The translations under genes and the position numbers were made by a program. Shown in pieces: positions 1 to 8,016 of a DNA stretch of 32,191 nt. The stretch's first letter is position 1; every line of letters begins with the position of its first letter. The notes under the pieces are model-generated. The model was not told the DNA's origin. It saw only the letters and a list, made by a program, of their open reading frames with translations, and ran no database searches. Source of the stretch: Deltaproteobacteria bacterium (lineage in GTDB: Bacteria; Desulfobacterota; Dissulfuribacteria; Dissulfuribacterales; QOAL01); contig JALVQQ010000196.1 of assembly GCA_027025395.1 (NCBI GenBank), positions 1,459 through 33,649 of the forward strand, given 5' to 3'.

Positions 1-1
1 G

Positions 2-1483
2 GATGCGCAGGGGCTCTGTCATGAAACGGCGGGGCTTCTTGAGCTTGAGACCTCTTTTGCACAGCGAAGGTTGCATCTTGGCTATCGCAAAATCACGGCG
101 CTGGGGGATCTTGCCGGATCGTGGGATATATCCGAACACGGCAGGCTTATTACCTTTCATCTGCGCAAAGGGGTGAAATGGGAAGATGGCCATGAGTTTA
201 CCTCAAGGGATGTGCTTTTCGGGTTTAATACCATAATCTCTCCGGATACGCCCACTGCGTATGCGGGCGACTTCCTTGAAGTTGAAAAGGCCGATGCTCC
301 TGATCCCTATACTTTCCGCGTGCGCTATAAAGAACCTTTTGCCCCGGCCCTCAGCTCATGGGGAGACATTGTGGTGCTGCCGGAGCATCTGCTCAAGGGG
401 GTCAAAATAACCGAAAGCCCTCTGTCAAGAAGACCGGTTGGACTCGGGCCTTTCAGGCTGAAGGAGTGGAAGACCCAGGAAAAGATCGTTCTGGAGGATA
501 ATCCCGGTTACTTCCGGGGGCGGCCCTTCCTTGACCAGTATATAATGCGGATCATTCCCGATCCCGCCACCATGTTTCTTGAGCTGAAATCAGGGGGCCT
601 GGACTGGATGGGGCTTTCTCCCATCCAGTATGAACGCCAGACGGATACCTCTTTTTTTACGAAAAATTTTAAAAAATATAAATACCTGTCCTTTTCCTAC
701 ACCTATCTTGGATACAATCTCAGGCACCCCTTTTTCAGGGACAAACGGGTACGCCAGGCCATATCCTATGCCATTGACAAGGAGGAGATAATCAGGGGAG
801 TGCTGCTGGGTTACGGGGTCGCGGCCACCGGCCCGTACAAACCCGATGCATGGTACTATAATCCGAAAGTTAGGCGCTATCCATTCGAACCGGACCGGGC
901 CCGCCTGCTTCTGGCAGAGGCAGGATGGAGGGACAGTGATGGTGATGGATGGCTTGACCGTGATGGTGAAGTGTTCGAATTTACTGTTCTTACCAACCAG
1001 GGGAACGGCCTCCGGGACCGTACTGCCCAGATTATCCAGTACCGTCTGCGCCAGGTGGGCATTAAAGTGCATGTAAGGCCCCTTGAGTGGACGGCATTTA
1101 TTAATGATTTTATCGACAAGAGGCGGTTCGAGGCCGTGATACTGGGATGGACCCTTGGTCAGGATCCGGATATCTATGATATATGGCATTCATCAAAGAC
1201 CGCCCCGAAGCAGCTGAATTTTGTCGGCTACAGGAATCCGGAGCTTGACAGACTCCTGGTGGCAGGCCGCCGAACATTTGACCGTCAAGAAAGAAAGCGG
1301 ATATATGCAAGGGTTCAGGAGATACTGGCCGAGGACCAGCCCTATACTTTTTTGTATGTGCCCATGGCGCTGCCGGTTATACACAGGCGCTTCCGTGGCA
1401 TCGAGCCGGCCCCTGCCGGAATTTCATACAACCTGGAGCAGTGGTGGGTCCCGAAGTATGAACGGAAATATATAATGCCTTAG
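2..1483 (+). CDS. Peptide/oligopeptide ABC transporter substrate-binding protein (SBP_bac_5 family), N-terminus outside the window
   Basis: Frame is open from base 2 (DAQGLCHETAGLLELETSFAQRRLHLGYRK...) through the listed ORF. Family-typical segments: LRKGVKWEDGHEFTSRDVLFGF, RQAISYAIDKEEII, LLLAEAGWRDSDGDGWLDRDG. Confidence 0.93.
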   Translation, partial: DAQGLCHETAGLLELETSFAQRRLHLGYRKITALGDLAGSWDISEHGRLITFHLRKGVKWEDGHEFTSRDVLFGFNTIISPDTPTAYAGDFLEVEKADAPDPYTFRVRYKEPFAPALSSWGDIVVLPEHLLKGVKITESPLSRRPVGLGPFRLKEWKTQEKIVLEDNPGYFRGRPFLDQYIMRIIPDPATMFLELKSGGLDWMGLSPIQYERQTDTSFFTKNFKKYKYLSFSYTYLGYNLRHPFFRDKRVRQAISYAIDKEEIIRGVLLGYGVAATGPYKPDAWYYNPKVRRYPFEPDRARLLLAEAGWRDSDGDGWLDRDGEVFEFTVLTNQGNGLRDRTAQIIQYRLRQVGIKVHVRPLEWTAFINDFIDKRRFEAVILGWTLGQDPDIYDIWHSSKTAPKQLNFVGYRNPELDRLLVAGRRTFDRQERKRIYARVQEILAEDQPYTFLYVPMALPVIHRRFRGIEPAPAGISYNLEQWWVPKYERKYIMP

Positions 1484-1515
1484 GCCTGTATCATTGTGCA
1501 TCAAATATTGGGCTT

Positions 1516-2514
1516 ATGAATATTTTTCTCTACTTTATAAAACGTCTCCTGGGTCTTGTGCCCACTTTTATCGGTATTACCCTGATTTCCTTTTTGGTCA
1601 TGCATCTGGCTCCCGGGGAGCCCATGAGTATTCAGGCGGATTTCAACCCCAAGATGACTCCTGAAATGCGCCAGCGTCTTCGGGCCCAGTATGGCCTGGA
1701 CAAGCCGCTTTATATCCAGTACCTGAAGTGGATAAAGGGGCTTGCGGCGCTTGACCTGGGGAAATCCTTTGCGCCGGACAGACGGCCTGTATGGGACAAG
1801 ATCCGGGAACGTCTCCCGGTCACCCTGCTGATAAATTTCATCTCCCTGCTTATTGTCCTTTTGATAGCCGTGCCCCTGGGAGTCAGTGCGGCTGTGCGGC
1901 AGGGCTCCATATACGATCATGTCACCACCATACTGGTTTTTATCGCGTATGCTGCGCCTGCTTTCTGGATCGCTCTTCTGCTGATGCTGTATTTTGGCGT
2001 TGAGCTTGGCTGGCTCCCGATTTCAGGGGTGCACAGTCTGATGGGCTACGAGCAGATGAGCTGGTGGCAGAAGGTCATTGACTGGTGCAAGCACCTTGTA
2101 CTGCCCGTATTTGTATCGTCAGTAGGCGGCCTGGCCGGACTGTCTCGCTATACCCGCTCTTCCATGCTTGAGGTTATGAGGCAGGATTTTATCACAACCG
2201 CCCGGGCCAAGGGAGTGCCCGAGCATGAAGTGATCTACAGGCACGCTCTCAGAAATGCCCTGTTGCCGCTTATCACCATCCTTGGCCTCTCCCTGCCAGG
2301 CATGATAGGAGGGAGCGTGATATTTGAGTCGATATTTGCCATCCCCGGGGTAGGGCAGTTGATGTGGTCAAGTGTCATGGCCAGGGACTATCCGGTGCTT
2401 ATGGGAAACCTTGTGATAGTTGCCCTTCTTACGCTACTCGGCAATCTCATGGCGGACATGGGTTACGCGGTGGCTGATCCCAGAATAAGGAGCGGTGTGC
2501 AAAGCGATGAGTAA
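1516..2514 (+). CDS. ABC transporter permease, DppB/OppB-like
   Basis: 332 aa, multiple TM segments, N-terminal LLGLVPTFIGITLISFLVMHLAPGEP and EAA-like loop ARAKGVPEHEVIYRHALRNALLPLIT. Confidence 0.95.
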   Translation: MNIFLYFIKRLLGLVPTFIGITLISFLVMHLAPGEPMSIQADFNPKMTPEMRQRLRAQYGLDKPLYIQYLKWIKGLAALDLGKSFAPDRRPVWDKIRERLPVTLLINFISLLIVLLIAVPLGVSAAVRQGSIYDHVTTILVFIAYAAPAFWIALLLMLYFGVELGWLPISGVHSLMGYEQMSWWQKVIDWCKHLVLPVFVSSVGGLAGLSRYTRSSMLEVMRQDFITTARAKGVPEHEVIYRHALRNALLPLITILGLSLPGMIGGSVIFESIFAIPGVGQLMWSSVMARDYPVLMGNLVIVALLTLLGNLMADMGYAVADPRIRSGVQSDE

Positions 2515-3352
2515 CCACGGAGGTTTTTTCAGGACTTTCTATGCAAATCCGCTGGCAATCGCAGGCACGGTTGTTGTGGGCCTGCTCCTTTTTGTAGCTG
2601 TTGCCGCCCCGCTTATAGCGCCCTATGATCCGCAGGCAATTGATACATGGCATATCCTGGAGGCCCCTTCCGCCGCTCACTGGCTGGGTACCGATGCCCT
2701 GGGGCGGGACTGCCTTTCGCGCCTGGTTTACGGCGCGCGCATTTCACTGCTGGTCGGGTTTGTGGCTGTGGGAATCGCAACGCTCACCGGCACTCTGCTT
2801 GGTGCCGTGGCCGGATATTATGGCGGCAGGATTGACTGGCTGATAATGCGCCTTGTGGACATAATGCTATGTTTCCCGACAATTTTTCTTATTATGGCGG
2901 TTATCGCCTTTCTGCAGCCGTCAATATGGAACATAATGGCGGTAATAGGTCTTACCGGCTGGATGGGAGTGGCGCGGCTGGTCAGGGCCGAGTTCCTCAG
3001 CCTTCGCAAGAGGGACTTTGTCCTTGCCGCCAGGATTTCCGGGGCGTCAGATTTCAGGATCGCCATTTTTCATATCCTTCCCAATGCCCTTGCTCCCGTG
3101 CTGGTGTCCGCGACTCTCGGGGTTGGAGGAGCAATACTGACAGAAAGCGCGCTCAGTTTCCTGGGCATCGGCGTGCAGCCGCCTGTGCCAAGCTGGGGAA
3201 ACATGCTTACGGAGGGCAAGGATAATCTTGAGATCGCCTGGTGGCTCTCTGTCTATCCGGGGCTTGCAATACTGGTTACAGTGCTGGGGTACAATCTGCT
3301 TGGAGAGGGCTTGCGTGACGCCCTTGACCCCAGGACAAGGGGCAGAAAGTAA
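2507..3352 (+). CDS. ABC transporter permease, DppC/OppC-like
   Basis: HWLGTDALGRDCLSRLVYGARISLLVGF, ALSFLGIGVQPPVPSWGNMLTEG. Start ATG 2507 overlaps the upstream stop, giving translational coupling. Confidence 0.95.
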   Translation: MSNHGGFFRTFYANPLAIAGTVVVGLLLFVAVAAPLIAPYDPQAIDTWHILEAPSAAHWLGTDALGRDCLSRLVYGARISLLVGFVAVGIATLTGTLLGAVAGYYGGRIDWLIMRLVDIMLCFPTIFLIMAVIAFLQPSIWNIMAVIGLTGWMGVARLVRAEFLSLRKRDFVLAARISGASDFRIAIFHILPNALAPVLVSATLGVGGAILTESALSFLGIGVQPPVPSWGNMLTEGKDNLEIAWWLSVYPGLAILVTVLGYNLLGEGLRDALDPRTRGRK

Positions 3353-3592
3353 TTGTGGCCGGGAAATGCCGGTGATGCATCTTTACTATTTTCTGAAAAT
3401 GATTATATTATCAATATATACTCTTGATTCTCTTTTGAAATGAGGTGTCTGTCCGCAGAAGGCCCCATGGCGCTGGCGGATGCCTGAACCGCAAGAAGCA
3501 ACCTTTGCATCTTCCGCCATTGGGAATTCTCCAGGGTGCCTGGTCGTCAACAATCAATTCGGATGGCGGACCCTAATCGCATGCGCATCTGC

Positions 3593-3613
3593 CGGATTTG
3601 CTTATAAAATCCG
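3593..3613 (+). promoter_or_regulatory. Perfect 7-bp stem inverted repeat in the leader of the giant repeat gene
   Basis: CGGATTT-gcttata-AAATCCG, about 42 nt upstream of ATG 3656; AAAGGAG Shine-Dalgarno follows. Confidence 0.4.
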
Positions 3614-3655
3614 TATAGCGCCCTTCCGGCGAACAGTGTCCAAAGGAGCCGCGTT

Positions 3656-6553
3656 ATGAAGTATTTTTATTTTTCCCGCTTTTTGGTCTTGTTGATAGCA
3701 CTTTCCGTTCTGGGGATACCCGGCATGGTAGCGGCCGGCTCTGATATAAAGGGCATGGTCCTGAATGTCCCGGCGCCAATCAAAAAAGATGTAAATGCGG
3801 CTATCGGGAAGAACAATACCGCGCGTCAAAGTTCCATATCAGCCAAAAATCTTGATATGACCGGCGTCGTGGTCAATAAAAACAATGGTAAGACCAATAT
3901 TAACTTGGCGGCCGGTGTTGGCAACAGCGCCGTGCAGGGCTCTGTCGAGGAGGGTGGCAAACTACGCGGCGCCGTGGGCAATATAAATCTGGTCAAGAAG
4001 AATTTGAATCTGGCTGCCGGAAAGGACAGCTCCGCTGTTCAGTCTTCGGTGTCGATAAGGCAGAGTAATGTAACAGGGGTTGTGGCGAATACATCCAAAG
4101 GGCAGAATCAGCTCAATGTGGCAGCTGGCAATGCAGTAGAATCTTCCCAGTCTTCAATAAAAATGGAAGGCGGCGGTGTGACCGGAGGGGTAGTAAATAC
4201 CTCCGTGGGGAAAACTCAGCTCAATGTTGGTGCGGGAAACCGGGCAAATGCACGCCAGGCTACCATTGACATGAAAGGATCACAGGTGCGAGGCGCGGTT
4301 GTCAATACTGCCGTGTCACAGAACGTACAGCTCAATATCGGCGCCGGTAACCGGGTTGAAGCCGACCAGAGTTCGGTCAACACCCGTAACGCCGACGTGG
4401 CCGGGGCCGTGGTCAATACATCGGTAACGCAAAATCAGGTCAACCTTGGGGCTGGCAACCGTGTAAATGCCGGGCAGGCCTCTGTGATTATGAAAGGCGG
4501 CAGCCTCAAGGGTGCGGTAGTCAATACAGCCGTGGGACAGAATGTAGTCAATCTTGGCGCCGGTAACAGGGTGAAGGCTGATCAGGTGACTGTCCGCATG
4601 GAAAACACCAATGTAACTGGCGCCGTAATCAATTCCGGCGGCGGTCAGAACCTTGTAAATGTAGGCGCGGGCAGCAACATAAAGGCTGAACAGATAGCTG
4701 TTTCAGCCAAGGGCAGCTCGGTTAAGGGAGCGGTGGTAAATACGGGCGCCGGGCATACCCTGGTGAATGTTGCAGCCGGCAACCGGGCTTCTGCGTCCCA
4801 GGCATCAACCAGACTTCAGGGCTCAAAAGTGACCGGTGCGGTGGTTAATACCGTAGGCGGCGTGGGGGCAGTAAACCTGGCCGCCGGTAACAGGGTTGAG
4901 GCGAGACAGGCCACGGCTGACATGAGGGGATCAAGTCTGACCGGAGCCGTGGTGAATACAGTGGGCGGAGGCGGCGCAAATCTTGCGGTGGGCAACCGTT
5001 CCGAGGCAAACCAGGCCTCGGTGATTATGAAGGGCTCGAATATAAAGGGCGCGGCAGTGAATACCGTGGCAGGCGCAGGAATCAACCTGGCTGGTGGTAA
5101 CCGCGCCGAGGCCAGTCAGGCGTCCCTGAAGATGGATAGCAGCAGCGTAAAAGGAGCCGTGGTGAATACAGTAGCCGGAGGTGGCGCCAATATTGCCGTT
5201 GGCAACAGGGTCGAGGCAGGGCAGGCCGCTGTCAAGATGAGCGGCTCATCCATAAAGGGGGTTGCAATAAATACGGTTGGCGGCTCTTCCATCAATCTGG
5301 CGGGCGGCAATCGAGCCCAGGCAAGACAGGGTGCGGTTTCCATGAAGAACAGCTCCGTTCAGGGTGCTGCCGTAAACAGCGTGCTGGGGAGTGCGGCCAA
5401 CATTGCTGCGGGCAGTCGGGTGGAAGCCAATCAGGCTTCTCTCAAGATGGAGGGAAGCAGTATCAAGGGGGCAGTGGTTAATACAGTCGCTGGAGGGGCT
5501 GTCAATGTGGCTGCGGGCAACAGGGCAAGAGCCGATCAGGCATCGGTTTCCATGAAGGGGAGCCAGCTTAATGGAGCGGCTGTCAATACGGTTGCCGGAG
5601 GCGCTGCCAACATAGCAGCAGGCAACCGGGTAGAGGCAAGCCAGGCCTCGGTCAAAATGGAATCCAGTCAGGCAAGGGGGGCGGTGGTTAATACCGTTGC
5701 CGGCGGAGCGGCTAACCTGGCTGTTGTTAATCGTTCCGAGGCCAATCAGGCCGCTGTAAAAATGAAGGGCTCCAGCCTTGATGGCGGGGCGGTAAATACC
5801 GTGGCGGGTGTTGCTGTAAACCTTGCCGCCGGTAGCCATTCCGAAGCCAATCAGGCAGCTGTGAAGATGGAAAACAGCCGGATAGGAGGAATGGCGGTGA
5901 ATACGGTTGTCGGCGGAGCCGCCAACCTTGCCGTTGGCAGCCGTTCCGAGGCGAACCAGGCATCGGTCAAGATGAAGGGAAGCCGCGTTGGCGGTGGTGT
6001 GACCAATACGGTGGGAGGTGCGGCAATAAATCTTGCAGGAGGCAGCCGTTCCGAGGCTAATCAGGCATCTTTGAAGATGGAAAACAGCACCGTAGGCGGC
6101 AGCGTGCATAATACAGTTGGCGGTGCGGCGGCAAACCTGGCGTTCGGTAGCCGGACCCAGGCGAATCAGGGCAGCGCGAAGCTTAAAAATGCCTCCGTAG
6201 GCGGCAGTATCAGCAATACGGTTGCCGGAGGGGCTGTCAACCTGGCGGTAGGCAACAGGGCAAGAGCCAACATGGGGTCAACTGTGATTGAAAACGGTTC
6301 GGTTGGCGGCAGTGTCAGCACGAGGGTTGCAGCTGCCGGGGTTGCGGTTAATGCAGCCCTGGGTTCCGGGGCAGAGGCGAATTCCGGAGCGGTAATTATT
6401 AAAAACGGTTCTTCTGTAAGTGGAAGTGTTTCCGTTACATCCGGAAGTGGCATTACAGTAAATGATATTGACAGTCCCGTGAGCTTCGGGCAAAATATAA
6501 ATGTGGCTACGGGTGGCAAGCGGTCCAATAAAAATTCGGTGGTCATGAAATAG
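3656..6553 (+). CDS. Secreted ~25-unit tandem-repeat protein; candidate fibre/amyloid-like structural subunit
   Basis: Signal peptide MKYFYFSRFLVLLIALSVLGIPGMVAAG, then ~24-25 repeats of 35-37 aa, e.g. GAVVNTVAGGAANIAAGNRVEASQASVKMESSQAR; conserved N, N, G and Q positions; RBS AAAGGAG. Confidence 0.85.
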   Translation: MKYFYFSRFLVLLIALSVLGIPGMVAAGSDIKGMVLNVPAPIKKDVNAAIGKNNTARQSSISAKNLDMTGVVVNKNNGKTNINLAAGVGNSAVQGSVEEGGKLRGAVGNINLVKKNLNLAAGKDSSAVQSSVSIRQSNVTGVVANTSKGQNQLNVAAGNAVESSQSSIKMEGGGVTGGVVNTSVGKTQLNVGAGNRANARQATIDMKGSQVRGAVVNTAVSQNVQLNIGAGNRVEADQSSVNTRNADVAGAVVNTSVTQNQVNLGAGNRVNAGQASVIMKGGSLKGAVVNTAVGQNVVNLGAGNRVKADQVTVRMENTNVTGAVINSGGGQNLVNVGAGSNIKAEQIAVSAKGSSVKGAVVNTGAGHTLVNVAAGNRASASQASTRLQGSKVTGAVVNTVGGVGAVNLAAGNRVEARQATADMRGSSLTGAVVNTVGGGGANLAVGNRSEANQASVIMKGSNIKGAAVNTVAGAGINLAGGNRAEASQASLKMDSSSVKGAVVNTVAGGGANIAVGNRVEAGQAAVKMSGSSIKGVAINTVGGSSINLAGGNRAQARQGAVSMKNSSVQGAAVNSVLGSAANIAAGSRVEANQASLKMEGSSIKGAVVNTVAGGAVNVAAGNRARADQASVSMKGSQLNGAAVNTVAGGAANIAAGNRVEASQASVKMESSQARGAVVNTVAGGAANLAVVNRSEANQAAVKMKGSSLDGGAVNTVAGVAVNLAAGSHSEANQAAVKMENSRIGGMAVNTVVGGAANLAVGSRSEANQASVKMKGSRVGGGVTNTVGGAAINLAGGSRSEANQASLKMENSTVGGSVHNTVGGAAANLAFGSRTQANQGSAKLKNASVGGSISNTVAGGAVNLAVGNRARANMGSTVIENGSVGGSVSTRVAAAGVAVNAALGSGAEANSGAVIIKNGSSVSGSVSVTSGSGITVNDIDSPVSFGQNINVATGGKRSNKNSVVMK

Positions 6554-6632
6554 CGACACATCAGGATCATTTAATTTTTAAATAAGTCCGAATATTTTGA
6601 TTTTATCGCTTGGCGTAAATTTTTCTATTAGG

Positions 6633-6655
6633 TTTGCCCCTCTGAAAGGGGCAAA
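6633..6655 (+). promoter_or_regulatory. GC-rich intergenic hairpin between the two repeat-protein genes (attenuator or mRNA-processing candidate)
   Basis: TTTGCCCCT-ctgaa-AGGGGCAAA, 9-bp perfect stem, no following T-run. Confidence 0.5.
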
Positions 6656-6710
6656 TATCGTGCCTTAATCAGGCAGATCCATTAACTTTTAAAAAAAGGG
6701 GGTAGTCAAG

Positions 6711-7322
6711 ATGAAGAAAGTAATTTCCATTACAACTGCACTGCTGTTTTCAGTGGCTTTGTGCTCAGTGGCCATGGCCGGTTCAACTGTTTCTGGCAAG
6801 GTGACCAACAACGCAAAGGTCAACAAGTCTGCCAATATAGTTTTTGGCAAGGGGAACAAGGCCAGAATGGGTTCGGTAGCCATCAAGAATTCCACAGTCA
6901 AGGGCAAGGTGACCAACAACGCGAAGATCAGCAAGTCAGCCAACATTGTCTTTGGCAAGGGCAATACCGCCAACATGGGTTCCACCACGATTGAAGGTTC
7001 GACAGTCAAGGGCAAGGTGACCAACAACGCGAAGATCAACAAGTCAGCCAACATTGTCTTTGGCAAGGGCAATACCGCCAACATGGGTTCGGTAGCCATC
7101 AAGAATTCCACAGTCAAGGGCAAGGTGACCAACAACGCGAAGATCAGCAAGTCAGCCAACATTGTCTTTGGCAAGGGCAATACTGCCAACATGGGTTCGG
7201 TAGCCATCAAGAATTCCACAGTCAAGGGTCAGGTGACCAACAACGCGAAGATCAGCAAGTCAGCCAACATTGTCTTTGGCAAGGGCAATACCGCAAGCAT
7301 GGGTTCAACAGAAATTGAATAG
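6711..7322 (+). CDS. Secreted five-repeat protein; candidate second fibre subunit
   Basis: Signal peptide MKKVISITTALLFSVALCSVAMAG, then five 36-aa repeats (last 35 aa) of STVKGKVTNNAKISKSANIVFGKGNTANMGSVAIKN; strong GGGGG Shine-Dalgarno-like sequence. Confidence 0.9.
   Translation: MKKVISITTALLFSVALCSVAMAGSTVSGKVTNNAKVNKSANIVFGKGNKARMGSVAIKNSTVKGKVTNNAKISKSANIVFGKGNTANMGSTTIEGSTVKGKVTNNAKINKSANIVFGKGNTANMGSVAIKNSTVKGKVTNNAKISKSANIVFGKGNTANMGSVAIKNSTVKGQVTNNAKISKSANIVFGKGNTASMGSTEIE
6783..7319 (+). repeat. Tandem 108-bp repeat, five units (6783-6890, 6891-6998, 6999-7106, 7107-7214, 7215-7319)
   Basis: Near-identical DNA units read directly, e.g. 'tccacagtcaagggcaaggtgaccaacaacgcgaagatcagcaagtcagccaacattgtctttggcaagggcaataccgccaacatgggttcggtagccatcaagaat'. 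Confidence 0.95.
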
Positions 7323-7465
7323 ACTGTTTGGACAGATAATATGAAAAGGGGGCGGTGGCCTGTTTGATGGCGGGCCCCTGCCTCTTTATCTGTTTTGGGG
7401 ATTTTTTCAGATTAATACGCCTGTCTGCTTTTTGCAGCAGAACAGTTTCCCGGGGACGTGCCGAG

Positions 7466-7840
7466 ATGTTGAAATCAAAAAGTACCTTGATCTTGATAGT
7501 TATATTGCCACTCATTCTGTTTCTTTCAGGCGCTGCCGCAGCGGGGGACCTGGATGATGGGATATCGAAATATACGGACGATGGCATTGGCAAGTATGAT
7601 GAGCTTGGTAAGGATCAGCCCAATATTAAGTATGTGATTCAGAGCGCAAAATCTCAGGCAAATGTGAGGCAAAAGTCTATTGAGAGAGGTATTGAGCAGG
7701 GGGACAATTCAACCGGCAGCACCTCAGGCAGCGGGGATAATAATTTGAACAGTGTGGTCATGGGAGCCGGTAGCATAGTCAGGGGGAATATCTATATTAT
7801 TGATCAGAGCAAGGGTGACAAAACCCAGATAGCCAAATAG
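7466..7840 (+). CDS. Small secreted N/Q/G-rich protein; possible minor subunit or nucleator
   Basis: Likely start is ATG 7466 (MLKSKSTLILIVILPLILFLSGAAAAG signal peptide); mature part contains SQANVRQKSIERGIEQGDNS...DNNLNSVVMGAGSIVRGNIYI. Confidence 0.65.
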   Translation: MLKSKSTLILIVILPLILFLSGAAAAGDLDDGISKYTDDGIGKYDELGKDQPNIKYVIQSAKSQANVRQKSIERGIEQGDNSTGSTSGSGDNNLNSVVMGAGSIVRGNIYIIDQSKGDKTQIAK

Positions 7841-8016
7841 ATAGGCAGCAGACTGATCATAATCATGGCGCATGGCGGCTGCTTTATAGCCTTTTTTGGG
7901 GTTAATGTTCAGATGGAGTCAGGTCTTGATGCCCTGATGCTGGAAGCTGACGTCACCTATTGTTGCTTCAATGCCTGACGGGGATAGGCAAGAGGATTAA
8001 ACGAGGATTGATAGAG

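Noticed and set aside
590-1189. 199-aa minus ORF inside the substrate-binding protein gene
   Set aside because: Overlaps a clear ABC transporter protein; no recognisable domain.
1-3352. Peptide ABC transporter as part of the fibre system
   Set aside because: Ordinary transporter operon separated from 3656 by a ~300-bp intergenic leader; no evidence for functional linkage.
4216-6570. Several long antisense ORFs opposite the giant repeat gene (e.g. 5246..6109 -, 6166..6570 -, 4816..5085 -)
   Set aside because: They mirror the period of the sense repeats and have no plausible start context or export/fold signal; ORF artefacts of a repetitive coding strand.
6689-7225. 178-aa antisense ORF with repeats (TVEFLMATEPMLAVLPLPKTMLADLLIFALLVTLP)
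   Set aside because: Exact reverse complement of the 108-bp sense repeats; the sense strand has signal peptide, RBS and hydrophilic repeat logic.
6783-7319. Regularly spaced direct repeats as a CRISPR array
   Set aside because: 108-bp contiguous in-frame coding repeats with no unique spacers.
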